From JAUIIK01 sp963745675 (GTDB lineage Bacteria; Chloroflexota; Chloroflexia; Thermomicrobiales; CFX8), in NCBI GenBank assembly GCA_963745675.1, contig CAVUYM010000027.1, positions 62,001 through 126,000 of the forward strand: 64,000 nt of DNA, read 5' to 3'. The notes below the pieces were generated by a model. The model worked only from the letters and a program-made list of their open reading frames with translations. It did no database searches and had not been told where the DNA came from. A program made the position numbers and the translations under genes. Positions 1 to 8,188 of the stretch are shown here, one piece after another; position 1 is the stretch's first letter, and every line of letters starts with the position of its first letter.

Positions 1-117
1 GCAATTGTCGCAGCGATCGAGAAACAGTGGGGATTCTTGCTGCTCGAAGGAGTCTGGGCGCTCATTAGCGCGTGGTCATTCGTGCGCTTGCCAAACCCGG
101 AAGGGCAGTCGGATTGA
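1..117 (+). CDS. C-terminal end of a small membrane protein (CBU_0592-like), partial
   Basis: The window opens inside a reading frame that gives 38 residues and stops with TGA at 115-117. The visible part contains EKQWGFLLLEGVWALISAW followed by a short basic tail. From memory, this pattern is typical of the last transmembrane helix of small CBU_0592-family membrane proteins, whose role is unknown. The start lies outside the window. The stop codon overlaps the -35 box of the next gene's promoter, so the two genes are probably separate transcription units. Confidence 0.5.
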   Translation, partial: AIVAAIEKQWGFLLLEGVWALISAWSFVRLPNPEGQSD

Positions 118-143
118 CGCGGTTCCCATTGGCTTCCTATAAT
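114..143 (+). promoter_or_regulatory. Sigma-70-type promoter for the c-di-AMP receptor gene
   Basis: TTGACG at 114-119 and a perfect TATAAT at 138-143 are separated by 18 bases. Transcription would start near 150, leaving a leader of about 55 bases before the ATG at 208. The -35 element overlaps the stop codon of the upstream gene. Confidence 0.6.
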
Positions 144-207
144 CGAGCAGACTACACTCACTCTAGCGCGGCAATCGAACAATAGGAGAAACGAGACCTC
201 CAGCGAA

Positions 208-483
208 ATGAAGCTGATTATTGCTGTCGTTCAGAGTCATGATTCCGACGAAGTGGTCGATGCCCTGGTTCAAGCAGAGTACCGAGCAACGCGATTTGCA
301 AGCACGGGTGGATTTCTTCGCCGTGGGAATACGACCATCATGGTAGGCGTCCAGGATCAGCAGGTGGACCACGTGATTGAAGTATTGCGCGGCGCGGTCG
401 CGAAATCTGATGAATCGCTCCCGGAGGGGCAGTCGGCCGTTACCGTATTTGTGCTCGATCTCGAAGAGTATCAGCGTCTCTAG
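208..483 (+). CDS. Cyclic-di-AMP receptor, PII-like (DarA/PstA family)
   Basis: The 91-residue product matches the full length of the DarA/PstA family. These are small trimeric PII-like proteins that bind cyclic di-AMP and act in the cytoplasm as signal transducers. It starts MKLIIAVVQ, has the glycine-rich STGGFLRRGNTT loop around residues 32-43 that shapes the nucleotide site, and continues with MVGVQDQQVDHVIEVL, as in the family. The ATG at 208 begins directly at the conserved N-terminus. A purine-rich AGGAGAAACGAG stretch lies about 10-25 bases upstream. It has its own promoter and is followed closely by a site-2 protease gene. What it controls in this organism cannot be read from the sequence. 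Confidence 0.88.
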   Translation: MKLIIAVVQSHDSDEVVDALVQAEYRATRFASTGGFLRRGNTTIMVGVQDQQVDHVIEVLRGAVAKSDESLPEGQSAVTVFVLDLEEYQRL

Positions 484-537
484 CCTGATTTTGGAACTCG
501 TTCTCGCGTTACATACCGCACATTTCAGGTCCAACCA

Positions 538-1684
538 ATGTATCGAACGCTTAGATTTTAATCTAGGTACTCTGGAAATCCGTGCGACGCTCGTGTGGAT
601 ACTGGTCGCGTCTGCTCTGACTGTAATTTCGATCTATGTCAGCGTCTTGCCACGGTTTGACGGCTTATCGATTCAATCTATTTTCCTTGCTATTGCGTTA
701 ACGGGCATGCTTGCTTCATTCGCGATTCACGAGCTCGCACACTTTCGAGCCGCAGCCCGGAGCGGTGCCGTGATCTCGGCTCTCAGTCCCCAACTCGTCG
801 GAGCGCTGCCAGACACGCTTTTTGAAGCGCGTGATCCAGCCAGTGAACTGAGAGTCGGTATTGCCGGCCCAGTAGCCTCGCTTGCCTCGGGTGGCATAGC
901 CGCCGCGATCTGGTGGGCAACCAACGGGCAGGTATCGGACCATGTTTCGTCAGCCATCGGATTGATCGCACTTACCAATTTTGGGCTCGCGATCGTTAGC
1001 TTGATGCCAGGCTATCCGTTTGATGGTGGACGTGTGGCGCGAGGCGTGTTCTGGTATCTCGGCGGCGACCTGATGACTGCGACGAAGATCGTCGGCTACC
1101 TTGGCTACGTCGTGATCATGGCTGCGATGTCGCTTGGCGTGCTCCTGCTCGTGAGCGGGGGTACTTACGCCGTTTGGGGTGTGTGGGTGCTTTTGACCGC
1201 GTTCATGATCAATCGCAGCGTCGCGGACGGAATCTCGCAAGTGTATTGGTCCGAGCAAAGCCAGCGACTGCGCGTTGACGATATTTTTGTCGGTGGGACT
1301 CGGCGCATCCAGTTCGACATGACGATTGACGACGCGATCGAACGCATGTTGGAAGGCCACGAGGATGGTCCTCTGATGGTGTTCGATGGGGACAAGGCGG
1401 TGGGACTCGTCGATCTGGCGTCGATCCGGCCGGTACCGCGCAAACTTTGGACCGAGCGCGGCATCGGAGACGTGATGGTGCCGATCGACGGATTGAAGTC
1501 TTCGACGCCATCATCGCCACTGTCGGAATTGATTGCCCTTTTGCCGCCTGACCGGGAAGCCATCGCGCTCATCACGCGCAACGACGCCGTGATTGGAGCG
1601 ACCGACCGCCAGGATGTCGTTCGCCGGTTGCAGCAATACCTCGCTGCCGAGCGTCTCGAAAAGATGCGGCGCGGAAAGAGGTAA
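538..1684 (+). CDS. Site-2 protease-family (M50) membrane metalloprotease with CBS domains; frameshift at the N-terminus
   Basis: This is an intramembrane zinc metalloprotease of the M50 family. HELAH, encoded at 728-742, supplies the zinc ligands, and GYPFDGGRV, around 1010-1030, corresponds to the family's third-ligand motif. Several hydrophobic helices precede a C-terminal CBS pair of about 130 residues. The start is a judgement. In the downstream frame no ATG lies near the conserved N-terminus, but ATG 538 opens MYRTLRF and then hits a stop. Removing one T from the TTTT run at 555-558 joins it to NLGTLEIRATLVW, which is exactly how this family begins. The alternatives are a TTG at 491 or a GTG at 593. 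Proteins with this layout may cleave membrane-bound regulators in response to nucleotide binding by the CBS domains. Confidence 0.82.
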
Positions 1685-1828
1685 GATCTTCAGGTGGCGT
1701 ACGTACACCGATGGTGATAGCCTTTTCCGGGCGAGGTCTTTGTAGTTTTCAGGCCAGTCAGATCGAAGTCGAGAGGCAGTTACGAATATCGTACTACCTT
1801 CAGGTTTTCTGTGCCCGATGCGGGAGGA

Positions 1829-2116
1829 ATGATGTCGAAAGTCTGTGCACTCATTTGCCTGGGGTTTGTGTTGGTATTGGCGCTCGCGACCGCTGGCGTG
1901 CTCTTCCCGTCCAATGCTGCCCGTGCAGATGAGAACCGTTCAGAACCTGGATCGACAACGGTCGTAGCTCATTCCGAACTCGGGAGCTCGACGGTCTTGT
2001 GGATGCGCTCCGCTGGATATTTGTCGGTGTCGCGATTTCACCGTGGTACTCGTATCAATGCGCCAATTAGGGCGATGGTTCGTATGCCATTTGAGTGCAC
2101 AGAGATCGGTCCATGA
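1829..2116 (+). CDS. Small exported protein of unknown function, possibly frameshifted
   Basis: A GGGAGG ribosome-binding site precedes paired ATG codons at 1829 and 1832. The first 37 residues form a clear signal peptide: a basic start, a long hydrophobic core and an A-R-A cleavage region. The remaining 55 or so residues match no family I know and end in an unlikely-looking basic stretch. In another frame from about 1966 the DNA reads ELDGLVDALRWIFVGVAI, which looks more like protein, so a single-base shift may truncate the gene here. The export signal is credible, but the rest is not reliable. Confidence 0.4.
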   Translation: MMSKVCALICLGFVLVLALATAGVLFPSNAARADENRSEPGSTTVVAHSELGSSTVLWMRSAGYLSVSRFHRGTRINAPIRAMVRMPFECTEIGP

Positions 2117-2332
2117 GTTTATCAAGATCTTCAGAACAACGAACATCCAAGCCATCTCGGGCATGGACTCAAGAGCCATACGAAGCGCTCGTCGGGAGAC
2201 TAGCCACGTCCTGGTTGAGATAGTCGTTCCGTCTTCGCACAAACAAACTGGCAACTGAATCCACCCACTAAGTCATCTGGACTTCAGCGACAACCGACCG
2301 GTCGGCAGGCTATATCGCGCCGAAGGTTCTCG

Positions 2333-2378
2333 TTGCCTATCTCCACAAACCTGATATAATATGACTCAACAATATTGT
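2333..2378 (+). promoter_or_regulatory. hspR-clpB promoter with a palindrome at the start site
   Basis: TTGCCT at 2333-2338 and a perfect TATAAT at 2355-2360 are spaced 16 bases apart. ACAATATTGT, a perfect 10-bp palindrome at 2369-2378, sits over the expected transcription start, flanked by ACTCA-like and GAATC arms. HspR proteins autoregulate through HAIR elements with CTTGAGT/ACTCAAG arms. Only one ACTCAA half-site is recognisable here, so the operator role is inferred. Confidence 0.5.
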
Positions 2379-2411
2379 GAATCGAATGATTCGGTTCTGG
2401 CTGGAGTTAGT

Positions 2412-2786
2412 ATGCGAGATAGTGAAGGTCTTTTCGTTATAAGCGTCGCGGCACGACTGCTGGACATGCACCCGCAGACGCTTCGCAAGTACGAACGCGT
2501 CGGGTTTGTCGTGCCTTCACGTACCTCCGGAAAGATTCGGCTCTATTCCCAGGACGACATTTCGAGGCTGGAGCAGGTCAAGTACCTCGTCAATGAGCGC
2601 GACCTGAATCTCGCAGGTGTGGAGATGGCATTGAAGTCGACGGAACGTTTGAGGCAGATCGGACGTCGGTTACGACGATCGAAACGTTCGGACTATGACG
2701 AAATAGCTGACGCCCTCGACACGGTGCTCGCCATATCTCGGGGCGGAACCTACAGGCAACGACGAAAACATAAGAAAAGGAACTGA
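2412..2786 (+). CDS. hspR: MerR-family heat-shock repressor, HspR-like
   Basis: This is a 124-residue winged-helix repressor. It matches HspR across the DNA-binding domain: FVISVAARLLDMHPQTLRKY, then the wing with PSRTSGKIRLYS, then NLAGVEMAL. HspR represses chaperone genes such as clpB and dnaK until heat stress. The arginine/lysine-rich tail is long and may be less conserved. The ATG at 2412 is preferred over an in-frame ATG at 2361. The promoter TATAAT box ends at 2360, so 2361 would lie upstream of the transcript start. The gene ends directly before clpB, which is typical of an hspR-clpB unit. Confidence 0.85.
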   Translation: MRDSEGLFVISVAARLLDMHPQTLRKYERVGFVVPSRTSGKIRLYSQDDISRLEQVKYLVNERDLNLAGVEMALKSTERLRQIGRRLRRSKRSDYDEIADALDTVLAISRGGTYRQRRKHKKRN

Positions 2787-5378
2787 ATGATGAATCCTAA
2801 CCTCTTGACCGAAAAGGCTCAGGAGGCGATTGCGGCAGCACAACGACAGGCTGAAGAGCGGCAGCACGCGACGCTAGACGTCGATCATCTCGTCTACCAC
2901 TCGTTATCGCAAGAAGGCGGAATCGTCCGCCGGACGATCGAACTCCTGGGGCATGATCCAACAACACTGAGCGCTGAATTGGAAGCGCATCTTATCGACG
3001 CTGCCGAAGCCTCCAGTACTCGTCTCAACCGACGCTTTCGGGAACATTCCGTAATGTGCTGCAGCAGGCCGAAGATGAAAAGTCCGCATTCGGAGACGAC
3101 TACATAAGCACCGAACATTTATTCCTCGGTGCGCTGTCCCAGGAGCGAAATGATGCCATCAAGCTGCTGGCGAAAGCCGGGCATAACGCGCGAAGCGTTT
3201 CTGAATGCGCTGACCAAAGTGCGGGGCGCGCACCGCGTCACGTCCCAGTCGCCCGAAGGGCAGTATGAAGCGCTGGAAAAGTATGGCCAGGATCTCACCG
3301 CCTTGCCGCTGAGGGCAAGCTCGATCCAGTAATTGGACGGGACGAGGAGATTCGACGCGTAATCCAGGTACTCAGCCGGCGCACGAAAAACAACCCCGTC
3401 CTTATTGGTGAGCCCGGCGTCGGTAAAACGGCAATCGTCGAAGGACTGGCACAACGGATCGTCCGCGGCGACGTGCCGGAAGGACTCGTGAACAAGCAGC
3501 TGATCGCGCTTGATTTCGGGGCGATGATCGCGGGTGCGAAGTATCGGGGCGAATTCGAGGAGCGATTGAAAGCGGTACTGAACGAGATCAAAGCGTCCGA
3601 TGGCGAGATCATCGCATTCATTGATGAGCTCCATACGATCGTCGGGGCCGGTGCGGCTGAGGGGGCGATGGACGCCGGAAACATGCTCAAGCCGATGCTT
3701 GCGCGAGGTGAGCTGCACGCGATTGGCGCGACGACGCTCGACGAGTATCGCAAGCACATCGAAAAGGACACGGCTCTCGAACGTCGATTCCAGCCGATCA
3801 TGGTCGATCAACCATCGGTTGAGGACACGATCTCGATTCTGCGCGGTCTGCGCGAGCGCTACGAGGTGCATCACAACGTCCGCATTCAGGACAACGCGCT
3901 GGTCGCTGCTGCGGTGCTCTCGAATCGCTATATCACCGCGCAGATTCCTCCCGGACAAAGCGATCGATCTCGTAGATGAGGCGGCGTCGCGATTGCGTAT
4001 GGAGATCACAAGCATGCCGTCGAGATCGACGAGCTCAATCGCCGGATCATGCAGCTCGAAATCGAAGAGGTTGCGCTTGAAAAGGAGCGCGATGATGCGT
4101 CGACGAAGCGCCTCGAAGAGCTTCGGCCGCGAGCTGGCGAATCTGCGAGAGGAAAGCGATGCGCTCACCGCTCAATGGGAAAACGAACGGCAAGGCGATC
4201 CAGGAGATCGCCGAACTTAAGGTCAAGATCGACGATACGCGCACGATGATCGAACAGGCCGAACGGTCTTCCGACTTGCAGCGAGCGTCCGAGCTTCGAT
4301 ACGGCGTTCTGCCAGGGCTCGAACGCGAACTTGGCGGAGCGAGAGCAGACCGTCGAGGCGGAATCATGGTGATCCGCGACTTCTCAAGGAGGAAGTCAGT
4401 TCGGAAGATATCGCCGAAGTCGTTTCACGCTGGACTGGCGTTCCGGTGAGCAAGCTCATGGAAGGCGAAATTGAGAAGCTCGTCAAGATGGAGGACCGCC
4501 TCCACGAGCGCGTTGTTGGCCAGGACGAAGCTGTCGCAGCCGTTGCAAATGCATTGCGCCGGGCACGTGCCGGACTATCAGATCCAAATCGGCCGATGGG
4601 GTCATTTATATTCCTCGGACCGACTGGCGTCGGTAAGACTGAGCTGGCGCGAGCACTGGCCGAGTTCATGTTCGACGACGAGCAGGCGATGGTCCGGATT
4701 GACATGTCCGAATACATGGAGCGTCACGCGGTGTCGCGCCTGATCGGCGCGCCACCCGGATACGTTGGCTATGACGAGGGCGGCCAGCTCTCCGAAGCCG
4801 TCCGACGGCGACCCTATTCGGTCGTTCTCTTCGACGAGATCGAAAAAGCGCATCCTGATGTCTTCAACGTCCTGCTGCAGGTACTCGATGATGGCCGCCT
4901 AACTGACAGCCAGGGGCGAACCGTGGACTTCCGGAAGTCGTCGTCATCATGACCAGCAATCTTGGGTCGAGCTACCTGCAGTCCGAAACGTTGGACGAGG
5001 AGCAGCGCGGACGCCGAGTCATGGAAGCGCTTTACAGGGCGCATTCCGTCCCGAGTTTCTCAATCGAGTCGATGAGATCGTCACGTTCTGCGCCGCTAAG
5101 CCGCGACGAGATCGCTCAGATCGTGCGGATTCAGATCGAACGCGTTCAAGGAGCGTCTGGCGGAGCGCGATATCGAATTGCAGCTGACCGGCGATGCCGC
5201 AGCCTGGATTGCCGAACGTGGCTACGATCCCGTATTCGGAGCGCGCCCGCTGAAGCGAGTCATGCAGAAGGAATTGCTGGATCCACTTGCGATGAAGCTT
5301 CTGAACGGTGAGATCCACGACGGTGAACTGGTCCTCGTTGATAGCTGGGGTGGACGGAAAGCTCCAGATTCGAGGTAG
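2787..5378 (+). pseudogene. clpB: ClpB disaggregase, broken by many frameshifts as sequenced
   Basis: ClpB is an AAA+ chaperone that threads aggregated proteins through a hexameric ring, working with DnaK. All of its parts can be found in order across 2.6 kb, about the normal 860 codons, but spread over all three frames. They are: an N-terminal repeat domain beginning MNPNLLTEKAQEAI; a first ATPase domain with Walker A GEPGVGKT near 3410-3440 and Walker B FIDELHT near 3620; the coiled-coil middle domain; and a second ATPase domain with GPTGVGKT near 4620 and LFDEIEKAHPDVF near 4830. The C-terminal end reads GYDPVFGARPLKRV. Around ten shifts are needed, mostly single bases, and no motif is lost. 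Sequencing error in a low-quality stretch is more likely than decay of a core chaperone. It follows hspR with no gap. Confidence 0.85.
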
Positions 5379-5443
5379 CCTGTACTTCGGCGGAAGTCGT
5401 CGCCTGACGGTTCTGAGTATGATTTCAAAATAGGTCCTATACT

Positions 5444-5474
5444 GAAGGAGCGGCGCTATCAACGCCGCTCCTTC
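5444..5474 (+). terminator. Hairpin terminator after clpB
   Basis: A perfect 12-bp GC-rich stem (GAAGGAGCGGCG and its complement) with a 7-base loop lies 65 bases after clpB. There is no T tract, so it could act as a transcript-stabilising hairpin rather than a full terminator. Confidence 0.6.
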
Positions 5475-5501
5475 GATGTTGGAGCGCAGTTAGGCGGAAG
5501 T

Positions 5502-5639
5502 ATGGACATTCTGTTCGATCTCTTGAAGGCGGGACTCACGTTCGCGTTCGCTGCATTAGTGCTCGTTGCGATTCCGACCCTTTTCATCGTTGTTTTTCGC
5601 TTTGCCGCCGAGTGGGACAATCGAATCTACAGACCCTAA
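5502..5639 (+). CDS. 45-residue single-helix membrane protein
   Basis: ATG 5502 follows AGGCGGAAG at a good distance and opens a 45-residue frame ending in TAA. The product starts MDILFDLLKAGLTFAF and has one strong hydrophobic helix from about residue 8 to 33. It ends with a short charged tail, AAEWDNRIYRP. It sits alone between a hairpin and the leader of the next gene. I do not recognise a family. The size and the single helix suggest a small membrane peptide, but the function is unknown. Confidence 0.5.
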   Translation: MDILFDLLKAGLTFAFAALVLVAIPTLFIVVFRFAAEWDNRIYRP

Positions 5640-5664
5640 TCTCCGATACCAGGAACAAATTCGC

Positions 5665-5701
5665 CTTTAGCGTCGTCTAAAGCCCATACGACGTTATGGG
5701 C
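5665..5701 (+). promoter_or_regulatory. Two adjacent leader hairpins with complementary loops
   Basis: CTTTAG at 5665-5670 pairs with CTAAAG at 5677-5682 around the loop CGTCGT. The next hairpin begins on the same G: GCCCATA at 5682-5688 pairs with TATGGGC at 5695-5701 around CGACGT. The first loop is complementary to ACGACG in the second, so the two could form a kissing interaction. They lie 46 bases before the DUF4349 lipoprotein start. Confidence 0.4.
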
Positions 5702-5746
5702 GGCAATGCTATCGCCGCTTCGATGGATTGAAAGGATCGCGCGGCG

Positions 5747-6760
5747 ATGCGTAATCACAGTTTGAATCTTCGATTGGTTTTTGGAACATTCGCAGCCCTC
5801 CTGGTGCTCATTATGGCGCTGGCCGCATGCGGTGGCGGATCAAGTGGAGATGACGATTCCGGCGGAAATTCGTCCCGAGCTAGCGATGGGACTTTCCTTG
5901 AGTCGGGCGGCGGGTCTGAGCCGTACAACGCTGACGATACTGGAAGCGGCGAGAACGAAGCTGCGATGGCACCCAGCTCTGGGGTGGGCGTTGCATCGAT
6001 CGACTATGTCGCGAATCAGGTTCCGTTCGATCGGCTGATTATCCGTACGGTCACAATTAGCCTGACAGTTGAAAGCGTCACCGACGGGGCCACCTGGATT
6101 CGGGACCTCGCCGCCCGCAAGTCTGGTTTCGTCTTCTCGTCAAATACATACGTTCGCGACGAGAGCGAATTTGCGCAAATGACAATCCGTGTCCCTGCAG
6201 AAGAGCTCGACTCCACCGTGCGCGAGCTTCGTGAGCATCAGCTTGTGATCCAGGTGGACAGCGAAGAATCCACCTCTCAAGATGTATCGCAGGAGTACGT
6301 CGACAACGAATCTCGTCTTGTGGCGTTGGAAGAGACACAGCGGCGCTTTCTGACCTTACTCTCCGACGCCGACACGGTCGACGATATTCTACGGATTGAA
6401 TCCGAGTTGACGAATATCCGCACCCAGATTGAAACGATCAAAGGCCGTCAGAACTATCTCGACACGATGACTTCATTCTCAACCGTCACGATTACCCTCC
6501 ATGCTGAGGACACCAATCCGATTGGCGATGAGAAAAATAAGACATTCATTGCTCGGATATTTGGCGATTCCTGGGACAGCGCTAGTGGAGTGATCGAGGG
6601 TCTGTTGGCTGGGACGATTACCGCCGGCATTATTGGACTTGCTGTCCTTCCATTCGCACTCATCGTCTACTTGATTGGCCGGATAGCATTTCGCCGCTTG
6701 AATGCAGGCACAAGCGATGCAGAAAAGAGCGAAGAACCAGCTCCCGAACCAGTAAGCTGA
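5747..6760 (+). CDS. DUF4349 lipoprotein with C-terminal membrane anchor
   Basis: The 337-residue product has a lipoprotein signal peptide whose lipobox LAAC lies near residues 25-28. A Gly/Ser/Asp-rich linker follows to about residue 75. The DUF4349 domain spans roughly 85-265, with VTDGATWIRDL, YVRDESEFAQMTIRVPAEEL and a helical coiled-coil segment (YVDNESRLVALEETQRRFL). A transmembrane helix lies near 285-312. The family is widespread in bacteria and its function is not established. The protein probably lies outside the membrane, tethered at both ends. A strong bidirectional hairpin follows it. Confidence 0.85.
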   Translation: MRNHSLNLRLVFGTFAALLVLIMALAACGGGSSGDDDSGGNSSRASDGTFLESGGGSEPYNADDTGSGENEAAMAPSSGVGVASIDYVANQVPFDRLIIRTVTISLTVESVTDGATWIRDLAARKSGFVFSSNTYVRDESEFAQMTIRVPAEELDSTVRELREHQLVIQVDSEESTSQDVSQEYVDNESRLVALEETQRRFLTLLSDADTVDDILRIESELTNIRTQIETIKGRQNYLDTMTSFSTVTITLHAEDTNPIGDEKNKTFIARIFGDSWDSASGVIEGLLAGTITAGIIGLAVLPFALIVYLIGRIAFRRLNAGTSDAEKSEEPAPEPVS

Positions 6761-6790
6761 ATCACACATCATCAAATTGCGAACTGAGCA

Positions 6791-6824
6791 ACAAGACCCC
6801 GGATCACTTGATCCGGGGTCTTGT
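6791..6824. terminator. Bidirectional terminator between convergent genes
   Basis: ACAAGACCCCGGATCA and its exact complement are separated by two bases. After loop closure this gives a stem of about 14-15 bp. TTGTTGTTA follows on the plus side. It separates the DUF4349 gene from the convergent DinB gene. Confidence 0.8.
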
Positions 6825-6840
6825 TGTTACGCTACGACGT

Positions 6841-7377
6841 CTAGCTAAGGGCTCTGACCTGAACGACGTGTTCACCTTCATGCATCGCCATGAAATAGAG
6901 CCACGAGCGGCCTGAGACGTTTCCAAAAAAGTCATGCGACCCGGTTTCATCCAGTTTGCCGTCGTCCGGAATCATCGCGAAGAACTCATTGGTATCAACT
7001 GCGTTGGCGGCAGCCACAGCCTCGTCGCGGCTCATTATCTTCGATTCAGAATGAGCAACGAGGGTTTCAGGGGGCTCTCCGGCTTCTATGCCGATAAGCT
7101 TAAGGGCTTCGCCCCCGATGCTGAGGAGAGCGCTGTTGCAATGGCCGACTATCTGACCGACTGACCAGACTTCCTCGCCTTCAGCATTTGCTGGTTGTTC
7201 TTCGAATGCGCTGTCCGGGGCCGATTCAACGGCGGCGGCCAGCGCCGTGCGCGTTGCTGCCATCGTTTCCGCGATGTCGCCAAGGCTCAAGTTCTTACTA
7301 GCTTCGTAGGGCAGACCCGGGTTGTCGCGAACCTGGGCGACCTGTTTGCTAAGTTCTTCCACTGCTACAGCGGTCAA
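6841..7377 (-). CDS. DinB-like four-helix protein
   Basis: This 178-residue product has the DinB/YfiT fold signature. LTAVAVEELSKQ leads into a helical bundle, EEVWSVGQIVGHC carries the first metal-type histidine, and MHEGEHVVQVRAL at the C-terminus supplies the further two. DinB-family proteins often are thiol-dependent or metal-dependent enzymes, but the substrate cannot be assigned. The TTG at 7377 is chosen because AAAGG lies eight bases upstream and the family N-terminus starts there. An upstream extension is possible but looks like non-coding sequence. It lies 94 bases downstream of a second DinB gene in the same direction. Confidence 0.72.
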   Translation of the reverse strand: MTAVAVEELSKQVAQVRDNPGLPYEASKNLSLGDIAETMAATRTALAAAVESAPDSAFEEQPANAEGEEVWSVGQIVGHCNSALLSIGGEALKLIGIEAGEPPETLVAHSESKIMSRDEAVAAANAVDTNEFFAMIPDDGKLDETGSHDFFGNVSGRSWLYFMAMHEGEHVVQVRALS

Positions 7378-7471
7378 GTGAGATTCCTTTCTCCTTGTAA
7401 GACTGATAGATTTCCCAACCGGCGTCACGCCAACGGTGCGCCTGGATGCCAATGAACACGTCGAAGATTGA

Positions 7472-8041
7472 CTATCGTGGTGTTGCCAGCGCCAGCAGTT
7501 GCTGGTGATGGTCTGCCAGATGCACGCAACTTCCCAAAACCGCAGTCCGGACGTTTGCCGGTCCGAGAGCGAAATGAACGGCTTGCTCATCCCCGGAGCA
7601 CCGCCGGGTGATCATGTCGATCACTCGCTCGGTCTGCTTCTGTAAGCTGGCTAAGACTTCCGATGCGACGATCTGGTCCGTTGGCGGCGCATCGATGGCA
7701 CGCAGGAGCCCATCGGGCGGCAGTGGAAGTTCTATCCCACATACTGATTCCCAATAAGGCAAAGCGGATGCATCCATTTGGGCGAGGTGCCCGATGATTT
7801 CACCAGCCGACCAGACATCGCTACCATCCACATCATCCGGCTGCGGTCGATATGCGGAATCCGGCAATTCCCGTACGACGTTGGTCACCGCCTGCAGGAG
7901 TTTGCTCAACGTGGAACAGAGTGACGCGATTTCGAACTCGTCGGCTATCGTTTGCAGCGAAACCCGCTCAGCACCGAAAACACGAAGACGAAGATCGAAG
8001 ATATCGTCGATTCCCAGGTTGTTCGTGGCGGCCTGTGACAA
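7472..8041 (-). CDS. DinB-like four-helix protein, second copy
   Basis: This 189-residue protein resembles its downstream neighbour. VWSAGEIIGHLAQMD carries a histidine at the same place as the neighbour's motif, and the C-terminus has CVHLADHHQQLLAL. A helical stretch with LSKLLQAVTNVVREL lies before the first motif. The start is TTG, supported by a strong AGGAGG eight bases upstream. It is the first gene of a two-gene unit reading away from the D-threonine-aldolase-like gene. The promoter between them overlaps an inverted repeat, so the pair is probably under a local repressor. The substrate is unknown. Confidence 0.7.
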   Translation of the reverse strand: MSQAATNNLGIDDIFDLRLRVFGAERVSLQTIADEFEIASLCSTLSKLLQAVTNVVRELPDSAYRPQPDDVDGSDVWSAGEIIGHLAQMDASALPYWESVCGIELPLPPDGLLRAIDAPPTDQIVASEVLASLQKQTERVIDMITRRCSGDEQAVHFALGPANVRTAVLGSCVHLADHHQQLLALATPR

Positions 8042-8079
8042 TACTCACGCCTCCTCAAATCAAGAACAAATGTTCGTTG

Positions 8080-8118
8080 GTGTAATAGAGATTACACGCT
8101 TACAGATGATCGTGTCAA
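8080..8118 (-). promoter_or_regulatory. Promoter with overlapping operator-like inverted repeat
   Basis: On the minus strand, TTGACA (8118-8113) and TGTAAT (8096-8091) are separated by 16 bases. GTGTAAT at 8080-8086 and ATTACAC at 8091-8097 form a perfect inverted repeat with a 4-base spacer that covers the -10 box. A repressor bound there would block the DinB operon. Confidence 0.6.
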
Positions 8119-8188
8119 GGTGTCACAGCGCGGATTCTCATTTGTCGCTAGGATACCGCGATACGGTCGTGACTAGAGAGGAATTGCA

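Noticed and set aside
2361..2411. Seventeen extra residues at the HspR N-terminus
   Set aside because: ATG 2361 immediately follows the TATAAT box, so it would lie upstream of the transcript. The family starts near the ATG at 2412.
3119..4168. A 349-residue minus-strand frame opposite clpB
   Set aside because: It is antisense to recognisable ClpB motifs and matches nothing. It survives because minus-strand frames in this base composition are often open.
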